A stretch of 64,000 nt of DNA, from contig CAJUCW010000001.1 of assembly GCA_910585275.1 (NCBI GenBank), positions 202,720 to 266,719 on the forward strand. The letters are read 5' to 3'. Position 1 is the stretch's first letter. Each line of letters starts with the position of its first letter. The DNA comes from an uncultured Muribaculaceae bacterium (GTDB lineage Bacteria; Bacteroidota; Bacteroidia; Bacteroidales; Muribaculaceae). Under the pieces are notes generated by a model. The model worked only from the letters and a program-made list of their open reading frames with translations, made no database searches and was not told where the DNA came from. Positions 45,234 through 53,594 of the stretch are shown here, piece by piece. A program made the translations under genes and the position numbers.

Positions 45234-46913
45234 ATGAAAAAGATTATATATTCTCTCGCTGTCATTGCAGGCATGTCTGCGTTGACCTCTTGCAACGACT
45301 TCCTAACGGAAGACATCCGAGGCACCGAGAACCTCGACACATATTTCCAAAATGAAGACGAGGTGAATTCATACGTCGGCGGTTGCTATTTTGAAATCAC
45401 GAAAGGTGGCGACTGGTGGCAGATCTACAACACCTGGCTTCTTTCCGACATGACCACCGACGACCTCTGGGACGGCAACACCACCCAGGACGACGGATAC
45501 CAGGACATCTCACACTTCATGCCCAACGCCGCCACCAACGGCATTATCAAGAACTTCTGGGGCGCACGCTATCAGGGAATCACCACCTGCAACATTGCAT
45601 TGCAACGCATACCCGGGGCGAACATGGACGAAGCCTTGCGCAGTATCCGCATGGCGGAAGTACGTTTCCTACGCGCTTTCTTCTATTTCGACCTTGTGCG
45701 CAACTTCGGTGGCGTGCCCCTCGTGAAAGAATATACGGGAAGCACCGAAGGCATACAACGTTCGTCGCAGGAGGAATGCTACGCTTTCATAGAACAGGAG
45801 CTTAAAGATGCAGCCGCCGTGCTTCCACAGCGTAGCCAATGGTCGGCCGCCGACATGGGACGTGCCACACGTGGTGCCGCTCTCGGAATCCTCGGCAAGG
45901 CCCAGCTTTACCAAGGTAAATGGGAAGAGGCCAAAGCCACTCTCAAAACCATTATCGACGAAGGCGAATACAGACTTCTCGACAATTTCGGCGACGTATG
46001 GAGTGCGAAACACAACAACAGCGCGGAGTCCATTTTCGAAGTGCAGCAGGCTTACCTCGGCGAGCAATACAATCTCGGAAGTTCGCTTACAATCATGACC
46101 GGTTGCCGCAACGGCGTGGGCGACGGTTGGTCGTGGGGACAGCCCACTTCCGACCTTGAGAATGCGTTTATCGCTGCAGGCGACAACGAGCGTCTCCGCT
46201 GGACCATCATCAAGACCGCCTGCACTGAAATTGCCGGCGAATCGGAATTCAGCAGATTCATTGCCAATAACAGTTCAATAGGAGCAATCTCTGACTCTAA
46301 ATTTGTGGGTTACAAAAATGACTTCGGTTGGACCGACGCTACCTACAACAACACCTACATCATCGACCCTGCACAGCATAAATCGGCTCGTATCATCCGC
46401 AAATACTTTCTTCCGCTCGAAGATCGTCCCGAGGTATATGGCGCAACCAACAAAGTGCCTCTCAACCATCGCGTGCTCCGCTATGCCGACGTGCTCCTGA
46501 TGTATGCCGAGGCCTGTGCCGAGACCGGCGACAACACCAATGCCCAGAACGCCCTCAATGAGGTGCGCGCCAGAGTGAACCTCGCCCCCGTTACCTCGAC
46601 TGGCACCGTCCTCCGCGATGCCGTACGTGCCGAGCGCCGTCTCGAGCTCGCCCACGAGCAGTGCCGTCTCTACGACCTGCGCCGCTGGGACTGCGAAAAC
46701 GGCAAGAAGATGATGTGCAACGTCTTCGGACCTAACGGTACGTTCGTGAAATACAACACCGGAGAGAACGCCGACATATATGAAAAGTGGAACCAGGGCG
46801 AGACAAGCGACAAAGGCACTCGTTTCAACGAGAACCGCGACCTTCTCTACCCCATTCCGCAATATGAAGTTCAGCATTCCAACGGTGCGATTATACAAAA
46901 TCCCGGTTATTAA
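45234..46913 (+). CDS. SusD/RagB-family nutrient-binding outer-membrane lipoprotein
   Basis: This 559-residue protein has a lipoprotein signal (SALTSCNDFL). The family core includes RMAEVRFLRAFFYFDLVRNFGGVPLV, TRGAALGILGKAQLYQGKWEEA and the C-terminal RLELAHEQCRLYDLRRWDC and FNENRDLLYPIP. It forms the lid of the SusC transporter and binds the incoming oligosaccharide. It lies 15 bp after susC and is followed by a terminator-like hairpin before the enzyme genes. Confidence 0.96.
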   Translation: MKKIIYSLAVIAGMSALTSCNDFLTEDIRGTENLDTYFQNEDEVNSYVGGCYFEITKGGDWWQIYNTWLLSDMTTDDLWDGNTTQDDGYQDISHFMPNAATNGIIKNFWGARYQGITTCNIALQRIPGANMDEALRSIRMAEVRFLRAFFYFDLVRNFGGVPLVKEYTGSTEGIQRSSQEECYAFIEQELKDAAAVLPQRSQWSAADMGRATRGAALGILGKAQLYQGKWEEAKATLKTIIDEGEYRLLDNFGDVWSAKHNNSAESIFEVQQAYLGEQYNLGSSLTIMTGCRNGVGDGWSWGQPTSDLENAFIAAGDNERLRWTIIKTACTEIAGESEFSRFIANNSSIGAISDSKFVGYKNDFGWTDATYNNTYIIDPAQHKSARIIRKYFLPLEDRPEVYGATNKVPLNHRVLRYADVLLMYAEACAETGDNTNAQNALNEVRARVNLAPVTSTGTVLRDAVRAERRLELAHEQCRLYDLRRWDCENGKKMMCNVFGPNGTFVKYNTGENADIYEKWNQGETSDKGTRFNENRDLLYPIPQYEVQHSNGAIIQNPGY

Positions 46914-46920
46914 ACGTTAT

Positions 46921-46972
46921 ATGTGAGCCGGGAGCTTACCGACCCTCCCGGTTCACATCTCATTATTTTTTT
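46921..46972 (+). terminator. Terminator or attenuator between susD and the GH30 gene
   Basis: ATGTGAGCCGGGAG (46921-46934) pairs over 14 positions, one of them G-U, with 46945-46958, around a 10-nt loop. A T-tract at 46966-46972 follows. This looks like a Rho-independent terminator inside the operon, 5 bp before the next start codon, so it may reduce enzyme expression relative to SusCD. Confidence 0.65.
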
Positions 46973-46976
46973 CATC

Positions 46977-48623
46977 ATGAAATTTGCTAAATATCTGATA
47001 TGCGGAGCCCTCGCGCTCGGCATCGTGTCTTGCTCCGACGAACCGAGCGGACCCTCCACCAAACATCCTCCGGGCGAAACTCCCGACGAACCGTCGAAAC
47101 CCGACAACCCTGACGACGACGTCACATCGCCTACGCCCTCCTTCTCTCTGGCAAACCAGAAGCTTACCCTCTCCACCGGCCAGACATTCCAGGAAATCGA
47201 AGGATTCGGAGCATCAGACTGCTGGCTTCCCAACCAAATTGGCCAGTATTGGAGCCAAAACCGTTTCCAGATTGCGCAATGGCTTTTCTCCAAAGCCGTG
47301 GCCGACAACGGCGAACCGCGAGGCATCGGCCTTTCCATGTGGCGCGTCAACCTTGGAGCGGGGACAGCCGAACAAGGTGCGGACGGTAAAATCGACCAAA
47401 ACAACCGAGCCGAAAGCTATCTTCCGGCTTCGGGGATATATGACTGGACCAAGTGTGCCGGACAACGCTACTTCATGGAGCAGGCGAAAAACAACGGAGT
47501 GGAGAAATTCATTTTCTTCAGCAATTCTCCGCTCGTGCAATATACCAAAAACGGCAAGGGATACTCCGAAAGCGGCGCTTATTCCAACCTCAAAGACGAT
47601 TGTTACGGTCTTTATGCCGACTATATGGCGGAAGTAGCGAAGCATTTCATGGATGCAGGCTACAACGTCTCTCACATTTCCCCCGTCAACGAACCGCAAT
47701 ATAACTGGGACGGCACCAACCAGGAAGGGTCCGGATGGCAAAACACCGAAGTGGCTCGCCTCGCGCGCGAACTTGACCGTGCACTCACCGACCGAAAACT
47801 CAACACCGACATATCTTTAGGCGAGGCCGGCTCATGGGCACACATGTATCAGGGCGATTCCAAACGTGAGAACACCATCAACGCCTTCTTCGATTCCAAT
47901 TCCGAAGCTTACGTAGGCGACCTCAAACACGTGGGCAACCTCATCTGCGGCCACAGCTATTGGACACACGGCACCTGGGACGAGATGCGCAACGTACGTT
48001 CGCGTCTCAAGACAGCCGCCGATGCCAAAGGCCTCCGTGTGTGGCAGACCGAATGGTCGATGCTCGGCGATGCTCCGTCTGACCTCGGCAATTATGACAA
48101 CGTGTCGGAATTCGACATCGCCCAGTATATGTCGAGGATAATCCACAATGACCTCACCGTGGCCGGCGTGACCTCATGGAGTTACTGGACTGCAATGTCA
48201 GTGGAAAGATATAGCCAGAAAAATCGTTTCGAGCTTATCAAAACCACTCCGGCAGGCGGAAATTATGACGACGATTTCACGAAAGAGGGCAACGTGGAGG
48301 CCACCCATAACCTTTGGGTGCTCGGCAACTACAGCCTGTTCGTACGTCCGGGCTACAAGCGCGTCGCGCTCACTCTCGAAGAAAGCAAAGACTTCTTCGG
48401 CACCGCGTTCTTGGCTCCCGACAACAGTCGCCTTGTGCTCGTAATCACAAACTACGACAAACAGAAAGGCGCGACACTCGACATGGCTGCCCCTGAGGGC
48501 GTAAAATCGGTTTACACCTACACCACGACCGCAACGAAACATCTCAAGCAGGCACGTTTTAACCTTGCCGACAAGGTGTTTGTCGATCCCGCGAGCGTAA
48601 CGACAGTGGTTTATAACTTCTAA
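46977..48623 (+). CDS. Glycoside hydrolase family 30 lipoprotein, possibly endo-beta-1,6-galactanase
   Basis: This 548-residue protein has a lipoprotein signal (LGIVSC) and an acidic, Pro-rich linker (SDEPSGPSTKHPPG) suggesting surface display. The barrel has EIEGFGASDCW and GLSMWRVNLGAG. The acid/base Glu239 is in SPVNEPQYNW and the nucleophile Glu359 is in WQTEWSM, with a C-terminal beta domain. This fits the GH30_2 Pfam type that includes endo-beta-1,6-galactanases, so GH30_5 is my best guess; beta-1,6-glucanase or another activity is possible. An earlier in-frame ATG at 46923 lies inside the terminator hairpin and is rejected. Confidence 0.75.
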   Translation: MKFAKYLICGALALGIVSCSDEPSGPSTKHPPGETPDEPSKPDNPDDDVTSPTPSFSLANQKLTLSTGQTFQEIEGFGASDCWLPNQIGQYWSQNRFQIAQWLFSKAVADNGEPRGIGLSMWRVNLGAGTAEQGADGKIDQNNRAESYLPASGIYDWTKCAGQRYFMEQAKNNGVEKFIFFSNSPLVQYTKNGKGYSESGAYSNLKDDCYGLYADYMAEVAKHFMDAGYNVSHISPVNEPQYNWDGTNQEGSGWQNTEVARLARELDRALTDRKLNTDISLGEAGSWAHMYQGDSKRENTINAFFDSNSEAYVGDLKHVGNLICGHSYWTHGTWDEMRNVRSRLKTAADAKGLRVWQTEWSMLGDAPSDLGNYDNVSEFDIAQYMSRIIHNDLTVAGVTSWSYWTAMSVERYSQKNRFELIKTTPAGGNYDDDFTKEGNVEATHNLWVLGNYSLFVRPGYKRVALTLEESKDFFGTAFLAPDNSRLVLVITNYDKQKGATLDMAAPEGVKSVYTYTTTATKHLKQARFNLADKVFVDPASVTTVVYNF

Positions 48624-48636
48624 ATTCTTATACCGG

Positions 48637-51096
48637 ATGATTTACACTAAGTTTGAAGTCCGGATAAAGAGAGCCGCACTGTCTGCGGCTCTCTTCTTTA
48701 TGTCCGGAATCGCCGTGGCCCAGGTTGGCTTCGGAGATGCTAAAAAATTCAATGACGGCTGGCTCTTCGAGCTTTCCGACGTGAAAGGCGCGGAAAACCC
48801 GCTCATGGCCGACTCCACATGGCGCCGTCTTAATCTGCCACACGACTGGAGCATAGAAGGCACCTGTTCCCCCGACCTCGCAAGCTGCACCGGCTATCTT
48901 CCCGGAGGCATAGGGTGGTATCGCAAGCATTTCGATTATGATGCCGCCAAAGAGACGGGGAAAAAGAAATACATCTATTTCGAAGGCGTCTATAACCGTA
49001 GCGATGTGTATCTGAACGGCCACTTACTCGGGAACCGTCCGAACGGCTACGCCTCGTTCATGTACGATCTTACCCCTTATCTAAAAGACGGCGACAATGT
49101 GATTGCCGTGAGGGCCGACCATAGCCGATATGCCGATTCGAGATACTACACTGGCTCCGGAATCTATCGTGACGTATGGATGGTTGACGCCCCCGACACA
49201 CACATCGCCCAATGGGGCGTGGGATTCGAGACCACAAAAGTAAAGGGAGGCAAAGCAGACGTAAAGGTGACGGTAGATGTGGATAATCCCGTTAAAGGGC
49301 TGAAGGTGAAAGCCTCGCTTATCGATGCCGACGGAAAGCAGGTAGCTTCAACAGTGCGTCAGGCATTGGATGACAACGTTCTGAACCTTTCTGTGCCGAG
49401 AGCTCGCCTTTGGAGCATCGATAGTCCCGAACTCTACACACTCCGCACCGAACTCTTACTCAATGGCAAACGGATCGACGGCAGCGACACGAAAGTGGGA
49501 ATCCGCACCCTTGAATTCACCCCCGACAAGGGGTTTGCACTCAACGGCAAGAATATGAAGGTGAAAGGCGTTTGCATCCACCACGATGCAGGGGCTCTGG
49601 GTGCGGTGGTGCCCGAAGACGTGTGGGAACGCCGTCTCGCCAATCTTAAAAAAATCGGGGTCAACGCTCTCCGCATGAGCCATAACCCGCAGGCTCCCGC
49701 CGTGTATGACATCGCCGACCGCCTCGGTCTGCTCATCATGGACGAAGCCTCCGACGAATGGGAATTTCCGAAACGCAAGTGGATAAAGGGCTGGAACAAA
49801 GGCACCCCGGGATTCGACGGTGCCTACGATTTCTTCGAGAAATGGATTGACCGCGACGTGGCCGACATGGTACGCCGCGACCGAAACCATCCCTCGGTGT
49901 TCCTATGGAGCATCGGCAACGAGGTGGATTACCCCAACGACCCTTATTCCCATCCGATACTCGACGGCGACAATTCCACAATTTCCCAACCGATGTATGG
50001 CGGCTATAATCCGGATGCACCCGATGCAATGCGCATCGGAGAAATCGCGAAACGCCTTACGAAAGTTGTGAAAGACATCGACACGTCGCGCCCTACCACC
50101 GGCGCGCTCGCAGGCGTTGTGATGAGCAACCAGACCGCCTATCCAGATGCTGTGGATGTGGTCGGCTACAACTATACGGAAGACCGCTATGACCTCGACC
50201 ACGCCACGTATCCCGACCGCGTGATATACGGTAGCGAGAACCGTTCGGACTATGACGCCTGGAAAGCCGTGCGCGACAAGGATTTCATCTTCGGCCAGTT
50301 CATCTGGACAGGCATCGACTATCTCGGGGAATCAGGTGCGTGGCCATCTCGCGGACTTTACACAGGTCTGCTCGACTTCACCGGCAACCCGAAACCGAGG
50401 GGAATGTTCCGCGCATCCCTGTGGAGCGAAACGCCGGTAACCTACATCGGCACATATCCGAAACCTCGCCGAGGAAACTGGCTCTCGATAGATGCATGGG
50501 ACTCCTGGAACTATCAGCCGGGCGACACAATCCGCGTGGTATGCTACACCAATTCTCCGCAGGCGCGTCTTCTCCTCGACGGTAAGGAAATCGGTTCGCT
50601 CCAGCCGAAAGACGACAATACCGGCATCATACATTGGGACGTTCCTTTCTTGCCCGGTAAGCTCACCGCGCAAGGCATCGGCAAAAATGGAGACCCGGAG
50701 TCGGACTATACCATAACCACCTCCGGACGCCCCTACCGGTTGGATGCCACGTCAGACATCGACAGCTTCACGAAAGATGGTGAAATAGCCCACGTCACGA
50801 TTGAAGTGCTCGATGAGAACGGCATCCCCGTAAAACTCGCCGACAATGAAATCACCGTGAAAGTAAAAGGCGGTGGCGAACTCCTCGCCCTCGAATCGGG
50901 CGACAACTCCGACATGGGCAACTTCCGCGACAACCGCCAGCGCGTTTTCCGCGGCCGCCTCCTCGCCTACATCCGCCGCACCGCCCACGGAAGCACCTCC
51001 CCGTCCGGCGAAGACATAGTCTCCCCGGTGCCTGAGGCCGTCGAAATCGAAATCTCCTCCCCCCTCCTCCTCCCCACCACCCTCCGAATCAAATAA
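48637..51096 (+). CDS. Glycoside hydrolase family 2 enzyme, beta-galactosidase-like
   Basis: This 819-residue exported protein has a signal peptide ending IAVAQ. The order is jelly-roll domain (NLPHDWSIEG, GGIGWYRKHFD), Ig-like domain, then barrel with GVCIHHDAGALG and RMSHNPQAPAVYDIADRLGL. The acid/base is Glu429 in SIGNEVDYP and the probable nucleophile is Glu534 in YGSENRSDY. A C-terminal DUF4982-like domain follows (ARLLLDGKEIGS). It probably releases terminal beta-linked sugars, most likely galactose, from products of the GH30 enzyme encoded 13 bp upstream. Beta-glucuronidase or other GH2 specificities cannot be excluded. Confidence 0.85.
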   Translation: MIYTKFEVRIKRAALSAALFFMSGIAVAQVGFGDAKKFNDGWLFELSDVKGAENPLMADSTWRRLNLPHDWSIEGTCSPDLASCTGYLPGGIGWYRKHFDYDAAKETGKKKYIYFEGVYNRSDVYLNGHLLGNRPNGYASFMYDLTPYLKDGDNVIAVRADHSRYADSRYYTGSGIYRDVWMVDAPDTHIAQWGVGFETTKVKGGKADVKVTVDVDNPVKGLKVKASLIDADGKQVASTVRQALDDNVLNLSVPRARLWSIDSPELYTLRTELLLNGKRIDGSDTKVGIRTLEFTPDKGFALNGKNMKVKGVCIHHDAGALGAVVPEDVWERRLANLKKIGVNALRMSHNPQAPAVYDIADRLGLLIMDEASDEWEFPKRKWIKGWNKGTPGFDGAYDFFEKWIDRDVADMVRRDRNHPSVFLWSIGNEVDYPNDPYSHPILDGDNSTISQPMYGGYNPDAPDAMRIGEIAKRLTKVVKDIDTSRPTTGALAGVVMSNQTAYPDAVDVVGYNYTEDRYDLDHATYPDRVIYGSENRSDYDAWKAVRDKDFIFGQFIWTGIDYLGESGAWPSRGLYTGLLDFTGNPKPRGMFRASLWSETPVTYIGTYPKPRRGNWLSIDAWDSWNYQPGDTIRVVCYTNSPQARLLLDGKEIGSLQPKDDNTGIIHWDVPFLPGKLTAQGIGKNGDPESDYTITTSGRPYRLDATSDIDSFTKDGEIAHVTIEVLDENGIPVKLADNEITVKVKGGGELLALESGDNSDMGNFRDNRQRVFRGRLLAYIRRTAHGSTSPSGEDIVSPVPEAVEIEISSPLLLPTTLRIK

Positions 51097-51140
51097 TTCT
51101 GCTCGAATTACAAACTTTTTATTAAATTGTCACGTTAAAA

Positions 51141-51172
51141 TTTTGTGTAATGCAAAATTTTAATTATCTTTG
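51141..51172 (+). promoter_or_regulatory. Strong promoter without a downstream protein gene
   Basis: TTTTG (51141-51145), a 19-bp spacer and TATCTTTG (51165-51172) match the Bacteroidetes -33/-7 consensus. No plus-strand reading frame follows; instead a short terminator-ended transcript is predicted. Confidence 0.7.
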
Positions 51173-51178
51173 CATTGC

Positions 51179-51289
51179 AACGCGGGGTCTGAATTTCCCC
51201 CATATCAAAGAAATACTTCGGAGCTAAAGCAACGATTTTAGAAATCGGGGTACACCGATTGGAAGGGCGATTAATAATCGCCCTTTTTA
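51179..51289 (+). ncRNA. Candidate small structured RNA, about 110 nt
   Basis: The predicted transcript runs from about 51179 to the terminator at 51264-51288. It can form a GGGG/CCCC hairpin (51184-51187 with 51197-51200) and then either CGATTT/AAATCG (51233-51238 with 51242-51247) or AATCGG/CCGATT (51243-51248 with 51255-51260). These last two exclude each other. The final hairpin ends in TTTTT. I could not match it to SRP RNA, tmRNA, RNase P or 6S RNA. The rest of the 307-bp gap holds only a small stem at 51342-51358. Confidence 0.6.
51264..51288 (+). terminator. Rho-independent terminator of the candidate small RNA
   Basis: AGGGCGATT (51264-51272) pairs perfectly with AATCGCCCT (51276-51284) around a 3-nt loop, and a run of five T (51284-51288) follows directly. 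This is the cleanest intrinsic terminator in the window. Confidence 0.8.
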
Positions 51290-51341
51290 TCTTTAACTTC
51301 ATCTCAATGAGAATCCGATATTATAATTCTCTTATGTAGGG

Positions 51342-51358
51342 ACATGCCTCCGGCATGT
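51342..51358. repeat. Short REP-like hairpin
   Basis: ACATGCC (51342-51348) and GGCATGT (51352-51358) form a perfect stem with loop TCC, inside GTAGGGACATGCCTCCGGCA. It could be a REP-type element or serve the DUF3800 gene as a terminator, as it lies 46 bp beyond its stop. Confidence 0.4.
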
Positions 51359-51403
51359 TTAATTATCAAGGCTATATATATATATGATATATCTAAACCA
51401 TAT

Positions 51404-52162
51404 TCAATGAGGAATCACTTTCATCCCCAACACAGCACCCTTAAAAGTATATATTTTGTCGCTAATGACATCATACGCAGGATTGGATGCCTTGGGATCG
51501 AGCACATGACGAGTGATAGGATAAGCCACCAAATCTGCAAGTTGCAATCCTATTATATTATCTCTTTTATAACTAAACACAAAACGCCCTATACGTGAAA
51601 CCAACCGTTCGGCCGTAATCCATTTCGTTCCTGTAGCTCTCAATCTATTGTAATAACTCAACAAAGCCCTGTCTTGTTTCACGCCTCTACGTTCAATAAA
51701 AATATCAAGCTGGCCATCTTCTACATTATCGTCCACACAAAATATAGCCCGCTCAATCAAATATTTAAGGGACAGACCATACACATCTTCCCCTCGATTA
51801 AACTTTTCAACAAAAGGTTCTTTTAAAATCGAACAACTCACGATAACATAAGTATCCGATTTTCCCAATATGTTATTGATACCTTCGTAAAACCGTTTCC
51901 TCACCTCGGGATACTGTAAAATCGAATAAACCTTTTCCTGCTTCCGTATGTCACGCGAATGGATTATAACACCCTCGTCATTGAAAAATTCCCTCTTGAA
52001 ACTATTAACCGAATCTTCCAACCATTCAAGCTTATCTCCGGATACCAGAAAACCACATAGCGTAAAAATCGGAAAATTAGGATTAAAATTCTCCAACTGA
52101 TGGTCTCCACATTCATCTATGTATAGATAATATCTTGAACGGTCGTATTTCTTATCTTTCAT
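51404..52162 (-). CDS. DUF3800-domain protein
   Basis: This 252-residue protein starts MKDKKYDRSRYYLYIDECGDH. The DUF3800 pattern is clear: YLYIDECGDH near the N-terminus, FTLCGFLVSG next, and the C-terminal NIIGLQLADLVAYPITRH. The family is thought to have an RNase H-like fold with acidic active-site residues, and it is common on mobile and defence islands; its substrate is unknown. Base composition is AT-richer than the glycan operon. A -7 box sits just upstream of the ATG, and a longer frame from 52234 is therefore unlikely. It is divergent from the recombinase gene. Confidence 0.85.
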   Translation of the reverse strand: MKDKKYDRSRYYLYIDECGDHQLENFNPNFPIFTLCGFLVSGDKLEWLEDSVNSFKREFFNDEGVIIHSRDIRKQEKVYSILQYPEVRKRFYEGINNILGKSDTYVIVSCSILKEPFVEKFNRGEDVYGLSLKYLIERAIFCVDDNVEDGQLDIFIERRGVKQDRALLSYYNRLRATGTKWITAERLVSRIGRFVFSYKRDNIIGLQLADLVAYPITRHVLDPKASNPAYDVISDKIYTFKGAVLGMKVIPH

Positions 52163-52170
52163 TTCAAATA

Positions 52171-52200
52171 CAAAAGTACAGAATTTTGTTGAATTCCAAA
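52171..52200 (-). promoter_or_regulatory. Promoter of the DUF3800 gene
   Basis: On the minus strand TTTG (52200-52197), an 18-bp spacer and TACTTTTG (52178-52171) fit the consensus. The box ends 8 bp before the ATG, so the message would have almost no leader. Confidence 0.5.
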
Positions 52201-52277
52201 TACTAAATCTCATTAATCCTAAAATTTCACGCATCGTAAAAATTCACGCAACTTCCCCACCTCAAACAATTATCTTT

Positions 52278-53504
52278 ATGCCAAACCAATCTTCAAGATT
52301 TATGGCATCGATAAAAGTGAAATTCCGCGCCTCCTCCGTCTCAGACCACGAAGGCGCAATCTACTACCAGATCATCCACGAAAGAAAAGTACGCCAGCTC
52401 CCTACCGACTACCGCATTCTCCCCTCGGAATGGGACGAAAAACGCTCCACCGTAATCATCCCCCGGGCCACGGACCGCAAACACTTTCTCCTGTCAATCC
52501 GCGAACGCATACGCTGGGACATGGAGCGACTGAAAAGAATCGCCCTTACATTGGATGCCGGCGGCATGGAATACACCTCCGACGACGTAATCGAAGAATT
52601 CAACCGGTACACCCACGAATATTCCCTCTTCAACTTCATGGAAAACATAATAGCCAAACTCAAGCAAAACGGCAAGATACGCACTTCCGAAACCTATAGG
52701 TCAGCCATCAACAGTTTCAAGAAATTCAGGAAAGACGAAGACCTCATGCTCGACTTAATCACCTCCGAAACGATGGAAGCCTACGAAGCATGGCTCAAAA
52801 ACAGAGGTGTCGCACCAAACACCATATCATTTTATACCCGCATACTACGGGCCGTCTATAACCGGGCTGTAGAAGAAGGAATAATAGACAACCGTAAACC
52901 TTTCCGTCATGTATATACCGGCGTTGATAAAACCGTAAAACGCGCCCTCCCTCTGGCAACCATCAAACTTATCAAGAGATTAGACCTTTCGCATACTCCC
53001 GTTCTCGGTTTTGCGCGCGACATGTTCCTTATGAGCTTCTATCTCCGAGGCATGAGTTTCATCGACATGGCGTTTCTCAAAAAGACCGACCGTAAAAACG
53101 GCTATGTAACCTATCGGCGCCGCAAAACCGGTCAGCAACTCGTCATCGCCTGGACAAAAGAGATGCAAGCCATCCTCAATAAATACCTCGAAAACCGGAG
53201 CGACTATCTCCTTCCCATAATCCGCAACCCCGGCACCAACGAACGGAGCATCTATCGCAACATGGGCTACAATATCAACCACAATCTCAAAAAAATAGCC
53301 GAAATGGTCGGTGTGACAATCCCCCTGACCCTCTACGTCGCCCGCCATAGCTGGGCGTCAGCCGCCAAAACCAAAGGCATCCCTCTGTCGGTAATCTCCG
53401 AAGGCATGGGCCACGACAGCGAAACCACAACCCAAATCTACCTCGCCAGCCTCGACTCCACCCTCATCGACCAAGCCAACTCCCTCATCCTCTCCTCCCT
53501 CTGA
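52278..53504 (+). CDS. Tyrosine-type site-specific recombinase
   Basis: This 408-residue integrase of Bacteroidetes type has an N-terminal arm-binding domain (IKVKFRASSVSDHEGAIYYQ) and a SAM-like core-binding domain at about 115-215. The catalytic domain has the first Arg in FYLRGMSFIDMAFL, the box YVARHSWAS (Tyr replacing the usual first His, as often in this phylum), GMGHDSETTTQIYL with the third-box His, and the Tyr nucleophile. An alternative start is the ATG at 52302 (MASIKVKF). It is followed by a terminator and then by a 15-bp inverted repeat flanking the control region of the next operon. It could be an element integrase or a DNA invertase. Confidence 0.9.
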   Translation: MPNQSSRFMASIKVKFRASSVSDHEGAIYYQIIHERKVRQLPTDYRILPSEWDEKRSTVIIPRATDRKHFLLSIRERIRWDMERLKRIALTLDAGGMEYTSDDVIEEFNRYTHEYSLFNFMENIIAKLKQNGKIRTSETYRSAINSFKKFRKDEDLMLDLITSETMEAYEAWLKNRGVAPNTISFYTRILRAVYNRAVEEGIIDNRKPFRHVYTGVDKTVKRALPLATIKLIKRLDLSHTPVLGFARDMFLMSFYLRGMSFIDMAFLKKTDRKNGYVTYRRRKTGQQLVIAWTKEMQAILNKYLENRSDYLLPIIRNPGTNERSIYRNMGYNINHNLKKIAEMVGVTIPLTLYVARHSWASAAKTKGIPLSVISEGMGHDSETTTQIYLASLDSTLIDQANSLILSSL

Positions 53505-53547
53505 ATGTAAGGAAAGTATTGCAGAACCTCCACTATAAAAATCATCG

Positions 53548-53576
53548 CCTCAGCACCACCCGATGCTGAGGTTTTT
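53548..53576 (+). terminator. Rho-independent terminator after the recombinase gene
   Basis: CCTCAGCA (53548-53555) pairs perfectly with TGCTGAGG (53564-53571) around an 8-nt loop, followed by TTTTT (53572-53576). It isolates the recombinase transcript from the operon to the right. Confidence 0.8.
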
Positions 53577-53594
53577 CAATCCTTTCCATCCAAA

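Noticed and set aside
46923..46976. Upstream ATG for the GH30 protein
   Set aside because: It lies in the terminator hairpin and would hide the lipoprotein signal peptide that begins at 46977.
51179..51289. tRNA, SRP RNA or 6S RNA at the orphan promoter
   Set aside because: No cloverleaf, no GGAAG-type SRP apical loop and no long 6S-like duplex with a central bubble.
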